Shown here: in pieces, positions 12,209 to 22,492 of the stretch
Layout of the letters: the number at the start of each line of letters is the position of its first letter
Position numbering within the stretch: the stretch's first letter is position 1
NCBI RefSeq assembly: GCF_965363235.1
Contig: NC_134839.1
Span: 95,127,743-95,191,742 of the forward strand
DNA: 64,000 nucleotides
Origin: Mytilus galloprovincialis
Lineage: Eukaryota; Mollusca; Bivalvia; Mytilida; Mytilidae
Reading direction: 5' to 3'
Notes under the pieces: generated by a model
Seen by the model: the letters and a program-made list of their open reading frames with translations, nothing else
Database searches by the model: none
Told to the model about the DNA's origin: nothing
Made by a program: the position numbers and the translations under genes

Positions 12209-12252
12209 GCGTCAATGATGAGTCTTATGTAGACGATACGCGCGTCTGGCGT
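12209..12252 (+). pseudogene. Degenerate hammerhead ribozyme
   Basis: Lies 355 bp downstream of the canonical copy and is almost identical. The core reads ATGATGA instead of CTGATGA and GATA instead of GAAA. Both changes hit invariant core nucleotides, so self-cleavage is unlikely. Confidence 0.8.
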
Positions 12253-12290
12253 ATTAAATTATAATCCTGGTACTTTTGATAACTATTTGT

Positions 12291-12345
12291 CGTAGATTCT
12301 GGTACTAAGATGATCTCGTATGTCAAATTCAAAAAGGTTTAAGTT
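12291..12345 (-). mobile_element. Short Penelope-like RT fragment
   Basis: The minus strand reads FEFDIRDHLSTRIYD, matching the block before YDKRD(N/D)F in Penelope-like elements and in the copy at 18110-18345 (FELDIHSHLSTRI). It starts right where the plus-strand retrozyme ends. Confidence 0.6.
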
Positions 12346-12715
12346 CAAAAATTAGGCGGAGCAATTAATATATTTTATACAATCATCTATGTGTTGGTGG
12401 GTGTAGTAACACGTTTACGTATTTTGAGAGCAAATTTAATAAAAACCCTTTTGGTTTAAAATTTATGTATTTACATTTCAATTCTACAGCTTTGGGGTTT
12501 TCAATTATTTTGTAAAGGACCATTAGAATTTTGTTTTACATGTAGGTTTATGTCAGATCAGATTGGCGCTTGTTAAAATGTTTAAACCTGCGTCGTTTTT
12601 ATGCACCTGTTCTAAGTCAGAAGCTTGGTGTTTTGGTAATCGTTTTTTGATGTAGTTCATATAGATAAGACCGTTGGTTTTCATGTTTGATACTAGTCAT
12701 GTTGGGCTTATTGAT
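12346..12715. other. Spacer, nothing firm
   Basis: AT-rich. Near 12575 the words tgtttaaacctgcgtcgtttttatgcacctg are a diverged copy of the aaccccgccgcatttttgcgcctgtcc block at 9600. Confidence 0.4.
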
Positions 12716-12860
12716 CGGTAAAAGCCTACACGTAGGCTTCGTGTTGAAGGCTGTGCTTTAACTTATAATTGTTAACTTTATATACATCGTGACTTGGATT
12801 AAGACACGATGTATATAAAGTTAACACTCATACCACATCTTCTTATTTATATCTATAATA
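12716..12860 (-). repeat. SINE-like repeat end with internal snap-back
   Basis: Inverse of the gatgtggtatgagtgccaat family, recognisable by gttgaaggctgtgctttaac and cataccacatcttctta. It is interrupted by a perfect 22-bp inverted repeat (12770-12791 and 12805-12826) around a 13-nt loop. The palindrome aagcctac-ac-gtaggctt lies at 12722-12739. Confidence 0.6.
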
Positions 12861-13255
12861 ATGAGGTTTGTATTCATTGTGATGACATTATTAAAAACAA
12901 CAAACACACAGTCTCTTGTTGATTTAATTCAAAGGTGCAAATACATCCTTACAAATTGTGGAACCAAATTTAAAAACCTAAAACCTAATGATGCCTTAAT
13001 TTTTTTTAAAAAGACACGTCGGCAAGAAGTATACCTATAAACTTCTCCAGAAACAGTGTGTTCGTCTATTTCGAAAAGATGTTTACTTGTCAAATCCTTA
13101 AAAATATGTCTGACACCGATCACACCATATGTAAGAATGATACAAATTATTTGTCCAAAGGCGAAATTTGTATTTTGATCAACATATTTTTTTATTCTTC
13201 CAAGTCGAAGTAATGAATATCTATCCCCGTATTTATTACATATTTATGGTTTGAA
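12861..13255. other. Spacer, nothing recognised
   Basis: The 64-codon minus-strand frame at 12929-13123 has no motif and sits in AT-rich sequence. Confidence 0.4.
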
Positions 13256-13575
13256 AAGAGGAAAAAGATTTCAGAGGGACAATCAAACTCATAAACGGAA
13301 AATAAGCTGACAACGCCATGAATAAAAAATACCAAACTTGGTCAATCATGCACATGGGCTACATGTAATTTTTTTCTTACATAAAGAGATATTTGTCGAA
13401 TCACACTGCATTAAGAAATTAATTTGATTATTTTACCGAGCAGCATGAAACGATATTGCGATATTGCAAACAATAGTACACAAAACACAATATAGAAATG
13501 GGAAGACTGCAACAAAAACCCACACAAAATTTCGGTGTGATCTTAGGTGCTCTGAAAGAGAAAGCAGATGTTGCT
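13256..13575 (-). mobile_element. Penelope-like element tail, interrupted
   Basis: 13256-13330 matches the cagagggac.atcaaactcataaa...gacaacgccatg tail block. 13480-13573 matches cacaatatagaaa...ggtgtgatctcaggtgctc. About 150 bp of unrelated sequence separates the two, so the tail is split by an insertion. Confidence 0.6.
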
Positions 13576-14079
13576 TTACTCGTTAATTGTTGTTATCATG
13601 TAAGTACGCCCTAACCATATCTACATTATGTAAACTCATTTCGTGTGGAATTGGTTTGTGTTATCTTAAGAAAAACATTAGCAAATTTCTAATTGCAATC
13701 CCACGTAAATAGATTTAGGTTACATATTTATTAATACAATTGTCTTTTTGTATTGAGTAATATGTGGGTTGGTTTGTTTTGCAGCTATTTTATTATCTAA
13801 TGCAAAGAAATAAATGTAGTTTTAATTACCAGGAGAGAATCCCGCATTGATTTTATAATGATTGACGAATCTAAAACAAAGACTAATATTTGATTGTTTT
13901 AAAATATATCTTTACTGTCCTTGTATATTTTACCAAATCAGGAAGTGGATTTAAAAATCACGAGAAGAACAAACTGAAAGAAAACTAGTTAAATTAAATC
14001 GGATACAATTTTAATGTTTATGTTAAAACAAAACTGACTTTATTACATGGTTAAATGTACTAATTTACAAAAAAGTATA
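13576..14079. other. AT-rich spacer, no gene seen
   Basis: No coding signal or named repeat. Confidence 0.4.
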
Positions 14080-14350
14080 ATCACATCAATACTGAACTCC
14101 AAGGAAAATTCAAACGGAAAGTCTCTCATCAAATGGCAAAATCAAAAGCTCAAACGAATGGATAACAACTGTCATATTCTTGACTAGGTACAGGCATTTT
14201 CTTTGTAGAAAATGGTGGATTGAACCTGGTTTAATAGCTAGCTAAATCTCTCACTTGTATGACAGTCGCATTAAATTCTGTTATAATGACAACGATGCGT
14301 GAACAAAACAGACAGACATAACAGGTAAAAATGTAAAAAAAGGTGTACAG
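14080..14350 (+). repeat. Dispersed repeat, well-kept copy of the 1104-1350 family
   Basis: Starts with atactgaactcc.aggaaaattca and contains ggaaagtctctcatcaaa, aacaactgtcatattcttgac, ggattgaacctggttta, ctctcacttgtatgacagtcg and gatgcgtgaacaaaacagaca. The same order is found at 54530-54860 and 60740-61030. Confidence 0.7.
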
Positions 14351-14510
14351 CAGTCAACATTGTTGGATTATCTTAATCATTATAAATACAAACAAATTTG
14401 TAACAAGGAAGCACAATAGCATATATAAAATTTCAAAAGAGCATCCACTTTGTTTGAACTTTGATGGGTAGTTGTCTCATTGGTAATAAAATTACATCTC
14501 AAATTTTTAT

Positions 14511-14680
14511 TATGGCACCCTCAACGGAGTTGGGGTGACATATTGTTATTGTTCGTTTCTTTTTTATTATGGCACCCTCAACGGAGTTGGGGTGACATAT
14601 TGTTATTGTTCGATTCTTTTTTTCTTCTTATTATTATTATGTCACCCGATCGACAATGTCGGGTGACATATTGCTTTTCC
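14511..14680 (+). repeat. 57-bp direct duplication plus related hairpin
   Basis: ggcaccctcaacggagttgg...gacatattgttattgttcg is repeated at 14514 and 14571. A third relative at 14640-14675 forms a hairpin with arms gtcacccga and tcgggtgac. All end gggtgacatattg, like the boundary of the larger array that follows, so they are probably its end modules. Confidence 0.65.
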
Positions 14681-14689
14681 TCTGTTTCT

Positions 14690-17117
14690 TTGTTATTATT
14701 ATTATTCTTCCAACTATTTTGTCCACCACTTTTCTCGGAGCCAATGGAACCAATCTTAATGATAGTTAAGTATAATAGGGAACACAAAATTGCGGGTTGC
14801 AGTAGGGTCTAAGACCATAAAAAATGGCTGCGGTTTCCATGGAAACGGAACAATTGTGAAAAATTCCACTTTTTGTTTTTTTGGAATAATTTGGAGATGC
14901 TTAAACTCAGAATCATCATATTTTAATACAATGAAGGTGCCACCCATATACTGGTTTTGGATGATTTTGGCAACCATTGGAACTACTATGTTGCCATGGA
15001 AACTACACCAAAAATTTAAAAAATATGAAAATGCTCCAAATTTTTTGAAACTTTACAATAACGATGAGCAACTTTGGTAGATGTGGAATTTGGCGTTGGA
15101 ATTTCCAAAATGTCTGCCGTTTCCATGGAAACAATGCAAAAAGGTCAAAATGCTCCAAAAACTTCCGGGTTTGGTGAATAACTTTAGTATGCTTGAACTT
15201 AAAATCATCAAATTTTTACACAATATAGTTATCCACTATATACAGGTTTTGATTGATTTTGACAATCATTGGAACTACTCTGTTACCATGGATACAGGAT
15301 CAAATATCTCAAAAATTTCAAAATGCTCCAAAATTGATGAAACTTAATATGATAGTTGACTGGCAAGTCTGGATGAGACTTTTGACTTTGGAATTTCCAA
15401 AATGGCCACCGTTGCCATGGAAACTGCAAAAAAGTCAAAATTTCTCAAAATGCTTTGAACTTAATGAAACTTGATATTATTGTTAACTGCCAAGTACAGA
15501 TGAGACTTTTGACTTTGAAATTTTCAAAATGGCTGCCGTTGCCATGGAAACAGCAGAAATGTGATTTTTTTTTAAATGCTCTGAATGTACTGAAAATTTA
15601 CAGAAAGATGTATTGCCATAAATATATGTGCATTCACTGTTAAACCATTTTGAAATGGCTGCCGGTTAGTGGCAATAGGGGAAGGGTGACATCCGCTATT
15701 GCTTGCAATGGCAATTCTAGTTATATTTATTCTTCCACACTTTTTTGTCCATACTATTTCTCGGAATTGGCTTGATCAATATTGATGGAACTATACCATA
15801 ATGTTGATCACCATATTATATAGTGCAGTGGGGTATGGCATCATCAAGATGGCTGCCGTTGCCATGGAAACGAAACAAGTTTTAAAAAATCCAGTTTTTT
15901 GTTTTGGTGAACTGTTTGGATATGCTTGAACTCAGAAACGTTATATTTTAATACAATGTAGGTGCCCACTATATACAGGTGTTGGATGATTTTGACACTC
16001 ATTGGAACTACTATGTTGCCATGGAAACTACACCAAAAATTTCAAAAATCTCAAAATGCTCCAAACTTACTGAAACTTCATAGTAACGATGAGCAACATT
16101 GGAAGATGTGGAATTTGGCGTTGGAATTTCCAAAATATCTGTTGTTACCATGGAAACAATGCAAAAATGTCAAAACTTTCAAAAAAAAAAAAAAATGCTG
16201 CAAACTGGATGAAACTTTCCAGAAACGGTCACTGGCATAAGCAGAGTTGACTTTTGAAGTTGGAATTTTTAAAATGGCCGCCGTAACCATGGAAACAACA
16301 AAATTGTTTAAAAAATCAAAATGCTCCAAACTTTACGAAACTTTACAAAAATGATAATTTGCATGTGTATATTCATTCTTTGACTTTGGAATTTTCTAAA
16401 TGGCTGCCGCTCGCCTGGCAATGGGGGAAGGGTGCCATCCGCTATTGCTTGCAATCGCAAATCTAGTTTTCTTATTATTTTTCTTATTTTTATTCTTCCA
16501 CACTTTTTGTCCAAGACAGTTCTCGGAATTGAATGGACCAATCTTGATGGAACTATGCTATAATGTTGTCCACCATGTGAAGTTGTGCACCTGACTTTGG
16601 AATGTGCAAGATGGCCGCGGTTACCATGGAAATTAAAAAAATGTAAAAGAAAATCAAAATTCTAACTCTTTCGTTATAAGAGCCAACCTAATGAAACTCT
16701 GTGCAAATGTTGGTGGTGGGGCCCCGAGGTACCAACAGTACTTAGAAATTCCAAAATGGCTGCCATTGCCATGGAAACAGGAGAAATGTTTAACATTGAC
16801 CCTATGGGAAAACACATTAAAACTGTATTTTCTTTTAGAATTTTCAATGAAACCTACTGAAACTTTATGGATATGTACAATGGCAGATGTCAATTCCTTA
16901 TCTGTCATAAGAATTTAGGTAATGCTTCTCGTAACCATGGAAATAGCAAAAATTTCAAAAATTTCAAAATGCTCCAAAAGTGATGAAAACGTTACGATGA
17001 TGTGAAAAGACATCTGTAAATGCGGTCTTTGACATCGGAATTTCAAAATGGCTGCCCCTCACCTGGCAATAGGGGAAGGGTGTCATCCGCTATTGCTTGC
17101 AATCGCAAATCTAGTTA
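14690..17117 (+). repeat. Tandem higher-order array rich in CCATGGAAAC
   Basis: Three units (about 14690-15720, 15721-16468 and 16469-17117) each begin with a ttattattcttccacactttttgtcc-like block and ttctcgga.....tggaccaatcttgatgg. Each ends with gcaataggggaagggtg.catccgctattgcttgcaat. Inside each are 100-180 bp sub-repeats of the form aa(a/g)atggctgccgttgccatggaaac. About 13 copies of ccatggaaac or one-base variants are visible. Open frames here on both strands repeat the same translated words and reflect the array. I recognise it as a bivalve repeat of unknown class. Confidence 0.7.
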
Positions 17118-17714
17118 TGGTTGTTTTTGTATTCAAAAGGTCATCAACATCTTTTGCCTTAACAAGTCCAATAGGACTAAGAAAAATATACCAATAGTCC
17201 AACCTAATTTTCTATAGGCATTCATTAAAATCTAACAGCTATACAAATAAACCATTTTAGACTATTAAAATAGTGTTATAGTCCAATGAATGATGTAGTG
17301 CGAGACTTATATTTCATATACTAAACTGAACTCCAAAGAAATGTTGACATGCTGGGTTATTGATCAACCTATTTGACTATTGTTATTACTAATTAATTAA
17401 TTTAATAAAATTGTTTCAAAATTAACATCCTCATTCATAGCTTTTATATTATACGATTTTAAGTAATGAGACCAAATCTTTACACTGAAAGACATGCACA
17501 TGGTTAGGTTAACATTAACTATGACATATAATCGCGCGTTTGACATACATTAGTAAATTGGCATGTAAACGTTACAAAGGTAAATATAAAATAATTTTGT
17601 CGTTCAAAGTATGAACAGAATATAGCATACAGTTCTCTTAAAAATATCCTCTGCATAATCTAAATTAAAGGTTTCCCTTGTCCATCTTGCCGCTTGTCTA
17701 TAGGCTTATCTTGA
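17118..17714. other. AT-rich spacer, no gene seen
   Basis: No coding signal. A palindromic tacta-attaattaatttaataaaattg tract near 17390 is low complexity. Confidence 0.4.
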
Positions 17715-18345
17715 ATTTCTTGTAAAAAAAGAGCAAATAAACACCAAAGGGACATATAGACAAAGCACAAGAGCAAAAAGGATAGACAAGAATACACACA
17801 TATCATAGAACACTGACACAAAGGCGGGATGTATAAGTATAGAACATGTTACAGGTATATGTATCAAAGAAACACACAAAGTCATATCGAAAAGAACATT
17901 AGCAAAAATGAAAGATACGAAAACACAAATTATGGAACAACAACACTATGACGGGATTTATAAGTACAGAGTCACGTCAAATAGATATCACCAAAAACAT
18001 ACTTAACAGTAAAAGTAATATTAACAAATAATTAATAACAGATATAATAATAGAATACTATTAAACACTATTTAGATTATAAACAACGTCAATACGCAGA
18101 ATCTCTGCCTCAAGACCATCATTTTACAAAGTCTGCGTAGAATTTTCAAGATCTTGAGTACCGAATCAGTTTGGAAATGTATATTCCATATTTAGGTGGA
18201 GGTGTTGTTATATTGCTACTAAGGTGGGGGAATTTGACAATTTTAAAATTTAAATTGTCTCGTTTGTCATTGATTCTGGTACTGAGATGACTGTGTATGT
18301 CAAGTTCGAAGTATCTATACTATTAAACGAGAAGATCTCATTTTG
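17715..18345 (-). mobile_element. Second Penelope-like lineage, 3' coding end plus tail
   Basis: From about 18340 down, the minus strand translates FELDIHSHLSTRI, DKRDNLNFKIVKFPHLSSNI and YGIYISKLIRYSRS. This is the conserved stretch after the Penelope YIDD box, diverged from the element at 4939-6205. The following 400 bp to about 17715 is a probable 3' tail. It holds two diverged copies of a ~126-bp unit, marked by gacgggatttataagtacag at 17949 and ggcgggatgtataagtatag at 17823. The element is broken and lacks its 5' part. Confidence 0.7.
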
Positions 18346-18680
18346 TGTGTCGCTTCTCCTCCTTCCACAATAAATTAATCATCATGCCTCTGTGTCCTAT
18401 AGGTAACATGTATAGTCGCATTTGTCATCCATTCTAAAACGAAAAAAGAAATGTCCGGATATTTTCCCGTCATTGGACAAAACTTTAAGTCAGATTAGAC
18501 TTCTGGTTTGTGTTTTTCTGTACTTTGAACATACAAAGACTATGAATAAAGTATATAAATTTGCTTTCTGCTATAATTTTGAGTTCTAGCATGTATCATC
18601 CTTGCTTAACGTGTTTCAGTTTGGGTCATATTGGGAGGAAAACGAAAATGAATAATATTTGCTATTTACTATCAATTAGT
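18346..18680. other. Spacer, nothing recognised
   Basis: No coding signal or named repeat. Confidence 0.35.
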
Positions 18681-18685
18681 TTACA

Positions 18686-18725
18686 GTGGCGGATCCAGAA
18701 CTTTTCATAAGGGAGGGGGCGCTGA
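18686..18725 (+). repeat. Solo end of a cagtggcggatccag element
   Basis: cagtggcggatccagaactttt followed by a G-rich run matches the left end of the complete MITE at 32490-32612. No matching right end lies nearby, so this copy is truncated. Confidence 0.55.
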
Positions 18726-18892
18726 CTGACCTAAAAAAAACAATACTACACAAACAGGAAAAATTATATGAGGCTAAAAGATTGTGTAACAATACCGATA
18801 AATAGATGGAAAGCAAAACAATAAAAAGTGTTGAATATCATCGCACAAAGATGGAAAAACTGAACAGATGATATAAATTATACAATAATTGC

Positions 18893-18935
18893 AAATATTT
18901 CGGCTCAACAAATGGCCTTCTTCGGTATCGGGGAT
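18893..18935 (+). repeat. Penelope-like 3' untranslated motif
   Basis: aatatttcggctcaacaaatggcctt resembles aatatttcgctaaacaaattagcttc at 27858, which lies in the 3' untranslated part of a Penelope-like copy. The match is short and diverged. Confidence 0.4.
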
Positions 18936-18989
18936 GGGCTTCAGCTAGTTCACTAGTTCAGTGATAATGGACGTCATACTAAATCGCCG

Positions 18990-19567
18990 AAATATGCACA
19001 AGAAACTGAAATTAGAAATATAAAAGACAAACAAAGGCTAGAGGCTCCTGACTTGGGACATGCGCAAAAATGCGGCGGGTTTAAACATGTTTTATTTTTA
19101 AATATCAACCCACCCCCTTTAGCCTCTAGCCAATGTAAAATTAAAAAAATAACAATACGCACAGTAAAACTCAGTTCAAAAGAAGTCCGAGTCCGATGTC
19201 AGAATAGGTAAAAAAGGAACTTTACTAGCAGTTACTGACATTCCAGCTCAAGACCTCAATTAAGCTGATTGAAAGATTATGTCGTCATCATATGAATATC
19301 AAGTACAATCCCTCTCGTCAGGGGTTTAGTATTATACCATCATAAAATATATGAGAAGAACATAACCCGTATCATGCCAACAACTGGTTTTAGAATAAAT
19401 ATGTTTATTTCCAATGCAAAGACCATTATAAGTGAATCAATATTGAAAAAGCAGTTGAGTGATTTTATCACGTAGGCAAAATCAGTCACCTGTGTACTAT
19501 AAATACCTGTGTAACCTTCTTCGAAGCCTCGTTTTAAAGCACCAAGGCAAACCCATGGTAAAATCAA
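18990..19567 (-). repeat. Long dispersed repeat, minus-strand copy of 9227-9670
   Basis: Shares gaggctcctgacttgggaca, aatgcggcgggtttaaacatg, agaagtccgagtccgatgtcag, ttaagctgattgaaagattatg and tgccaacaactggttttagaa with the copy at 9227, inverted. The block beyond 19440 is not present at 9227. The 75-codon minus frame at 19340-19567 may be a remnant of a mobile-element protein, but I cannot place it. Confidence 0.6.
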
Positions 19568-19589
19568 AAGAGCTGTTTAACTTTGTAAC

Positions 19590-19705
19590 CTTTTTTTGAC
19601 TTTCGAACTTTTATATCTGGGAGTCACTGGTAAGTCTTGTGTGGACGAGGCGCGTTTTTGACGAATTGAATTTTAAACCTGATGCCTTTTGTTATCTATT
19701 ATTCA
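19590..19705 (+). pseudogene. Degenerate hammerhead/retrozyme end
   Basis: gagtcactggtaagtcttgtgt.gacgaggcgcg...gacgaattgaatttta.a.cctg lines up with the canonical motif at 11852-11920. The core is changed at several invariant places (CTGGTAA, GAGG). Confidence 0.6.
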
Positions 19706-19798
19706 TGTGTTTCTTTGACTAATACGTTCTCCTATTTATTTGTATTGAAGTCTTGTATTATTATGTTGTCATTTTAATGTTATATTTAACAATGCCAT

Positions 19799-19932
19799 TA
19801 AAAGAGGGACGAAAGATACCAAAGGGACAGTCAAACTCATAAATCTAAAACAAACTGACAACGCCATGGCTAAAAATGAAAAAGACAAACAACAGCACAC
19901 ACTCTTTTGTCGTAAAGTTTTGTTTTCAACCG
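19799..19932 (-). mobile_element. Internally deleted Penelope-like fragment
   Basis: On the minus strand, coding sequence ttgaaaacaaaactttacga is joined directly to the tail block tgtgtgctgttgtttgtc...gtccctctttt. In the copies at 4939-6205 and 10243-10822 these two parts are separated by several hundred bases. Confidence 0.7.
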
Positions 19933-20035
19933 ACATTAAAGTGTGAGGTTTGGCATGCCACAAAACCAGGTTCAACCCACCATTTTGTTTTTTAAATGTC
20001 CTGTACCAAGTCAGGAAAATGGCCATTGTTATATC

Positions 20036-20375
20036 ATAGTTCGTTTCTGTGTGTGTAACATTTTACGTTGTGTTTCCGTTGTGTCGTTTGTTTTCTCCTA
20101 TATTTGAGTGTGAATTCACATTGCTATAAGACGTGTCACGGTACTTTTCTATCCCAAATTCATATATTTGGTTTTGATGTTATATTGGTTATTTTCATCG
20201 GATTTTGTCTAATGCTTAGTCCGTTGCTATGTGTGTTACATTTCAATGTTGTGTCGTTGTTCTCCTCTTATATTTAATGCGTTTCCCTCAGTTTTAGTTT
20301 GTTACCCCGATTTTGTTTTTTGTCCATAGATTTACGAGTTTTGAACAGCGGTATACTACTGTTGCCTTTAATTAA
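20036..20375 (+). repeat. Dispersed mussel-type repeat
   Basis: Contains ttcgtttctgtgtgtgtaac, cctatatttgagtgtgaattc, gcgtttccctcagttttagt, gttaccccgattttgttttt and ttgaacagcggtatactact. I remember this order as a common mussel repeat. The first and second halves are related (gtgtaacattttacgttgtg and gtgttacatttcaatgttgtg), so it holds a diverged internal duplication. The 69-codon frame at 20068 is incidental. Confidence 0.5.
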
Positions 20376-21717
20376 AGCCAATATACGCAATCTGTAATGA
20401 ACTGACAACAGTATCGTAACTATATCCCTTCTAAAAAAGTCAGTTTAAAGGTTTTGTTACATGTTTCCTTTGAGGTGCATGCCGACATTGTTGTGCTTTG
20501 TAAAGAATATTACCATAGAAATTGGATGTGAAATATCTGAATGTATAAAATGTCTACAAATTGAATTATATTTACGAATGGTGTCCTTGTACCGATGATA
20601 AAATTTAGTAAATTGTTTTACTTTTTTGTGATATTAAAAAACCTGGTGTAATGTGCATACAAAAATGCAAGATATCAATTTCAATGTCTATAATTCCGTC
20701 GAAATTATATGGAAATAAATGGCCATCAGCAGTAATAAAACAATCACCGAGCGGATAACAATTTATAGTTTTAGGCTTCGGAACTCTTGAGAATTAGATA
20801 TCGCTAGGTATCAACTCAAGTTATCTAATTTCAATATGATAATAATCGAAACTATGGCGATTTTGATAACTTTTTTAATTAATTAACGAGAGGAAATATC
20901 AAGCAATACTCAATTCTCATGAGTTTTAATACCTATTTCTCGTATGGTTTACATTCTCTTAATAGAGGTTTCCCGATTTGCTACGTATCAGGTACGGTTG
21001 GTACGTAACACAACCGTTGGTGCTGTTTTGGAGATATCATTTTAAGCATGCAATTATTTTATTCATCATGATAAAATCAAAAGAATTCAAATGCGTATCA
21101 CTAAACAACTAGCTTAACGATTTATTTGATAACGATTTCAACGTTTCGAGGACTCTTTGTTTGTGATTATTTATGGAATGACTTAGTTCTGCACAAGTGC
21201 ATGAATCAAACAGACTTTTAACGAACTGGGTTCATAACACGACCTTAAGATTCTAAATATAGATTTGCGTTTCTCTTTGTTATTGGTATCGTAAGAAAAA
21301 TAAAGATTGTTTTCTTATAGAGTGAGACTGGAATAATTAAAATAATATCAATAGACTACTTTCTAAAACACATGATACTAGTGTTGGTTATATTTGTTAA
21401 CGTGTAAAATTTGCGTAGTTTTAATTTCGTATTGAGTATTAATTATATGTTGCATGATTTTTAAATTAGTCAAAGTTAATTATTCAAGTAATTTATTTCG
21501 ACCATAGGGACCTGAGATTTCATAATGAGTGATTAAATGGAATTCTCCGATATTTTTTTCTAGAAAGTAAAATTGAAAAAGTATTGATAAATCAGTTTTC
21601 ACTATATATTCGGTTGCCAATGAAATAAAATATTCTTGAATGATTGAATGTAATTAACTAGAAAAATTTTCATATAATTATACTAAAATATAACTGTACT
21701 GACACTTGAATATTTTA
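20376..21717. other. AT-rich spacer, no gene seen
   Basis: No coding signal. The block gaggtttcccgatttgctac at 20967 recurs inverted near 27260-27290, so a short dispersed repeat spans roughly 20950-21020. Confidence 0.45.
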
Positions 21718-21965
21718 TTACAAAAAATGAGAATGGAAATTTGGAATATGTCAACGAGACAACAACCCGATCAAAGAGCAGATAGCAGCCGAAAAGGTCT
21801 CCAATGCAGTGAGAAATTTCCGCAGCCGAAGGTGGACTTCAACTTTCCCCCGAATAAAAATGTGCACTATAGTTCACTGAAAATGGACGTCATACCATAT
21901 ATACTCCAAAACATATAAATGAACTAAAATTAAAAAAAAACAACATACAAGACTAACAAAGGTAT
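21718..21965 (+). repeat. gagaatggaaatttggaat repeat, intact order
   Basis: Holds gtcaacgagacaacaacccg, atcaaagagcagatagcagc, ggtctccaatgcagtgagaa, ccgaaggtggacttcaact and actaacaaagg. It is the uninterrupted version of the family seen at 36328 (split by an insertion), 40481 and 44388. Confidence 0.65.
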
Positions 21966-22257
21966 CGGTGTTGGGACTGATAAGTGTTTCTATTATTTGA
22001 TCCTTTATTCGTACAATTAACTTTTGTAAAATTTCCCATACGCGTGAATGACGATTTTTGCCAAATTTCAGAAAAATATAAGAATTGTATTATAGATAAT
22101 GAATTTGAACAACTAAAATAAACCTACAATACTAAATTCTATTATATAATGCAAAGACTTGCTCCTGATCATGTATTACAAATAAGTAAGTTTATCTCCG
22201 ATTTTATATGCTATCTACTTGCTATGAGACCCATTTTACAGTAAGTTGTCCTTTATA

Positions 22258-22492
22258 TAGACAGACAAGACAAGACAATATTTTATTTGAGTCTCACCTC
22301 TTATAAAACATTTACATAATATTACAATTTCCAATATAAAACAAGAGCCACTCTAAAAAGAGTTATGAGAGACTATAAAAAATGTTATATACATTAACAT
22401 ATATATATATATACACATACATAAAACATAAAACAAATTAAAAGTATACCAATGTTAAGAATAATATAAAACAAATTAAAAGTATACAAATG
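22258..22492 (-). other. LINE 3' untranslated region and microsatellite tail
   Basis: A 38-bp direct duplication (aataatataaaacaaattaaaagtataccaatgttaaga type, near 22430-22500) follows the stop. Further on are a short TA run, then tcaaataaaatattg and ttgtcttgtcttgtctgtc. The pentamer-like tail marks the retrotransposition end. Confidence 0.65.

Larger units (their letters stand above)
11807..12290 (+). mobile_element. Retrozyme-like tandem dimer with hammerhead ribozymes
   Basis: The block tgctcttcaactttgta...ctgagcgtca occurs at about 11806 and 12160. The two hammerhead motifs (11854 and 12209) are 355 bp apart, so one complete ~355-bp monomer plus a second ribozyme end is present. The monomer body holds gggtcgatgccactgctggt, gagggtatcaccagcccagt, cagcacttcggtgttgacat and taccttagccgtatttggca. 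Small non-coding retroelements with tandem hammerhead-bounded monomers, called retrozymes, are established in plants and animals including bivalves. The same body blocks recur at 33060-33130, 42585-42755 and, inverted, 55250-55900. Confidence 0.8.

Noticed and set aside
14480-16908. Cluster of overlapping frames of 62-110 codons
   Set aside because: Repeated words such as MLPWKLHQKF arise from the CCATGGAAAC array; no independent protein.
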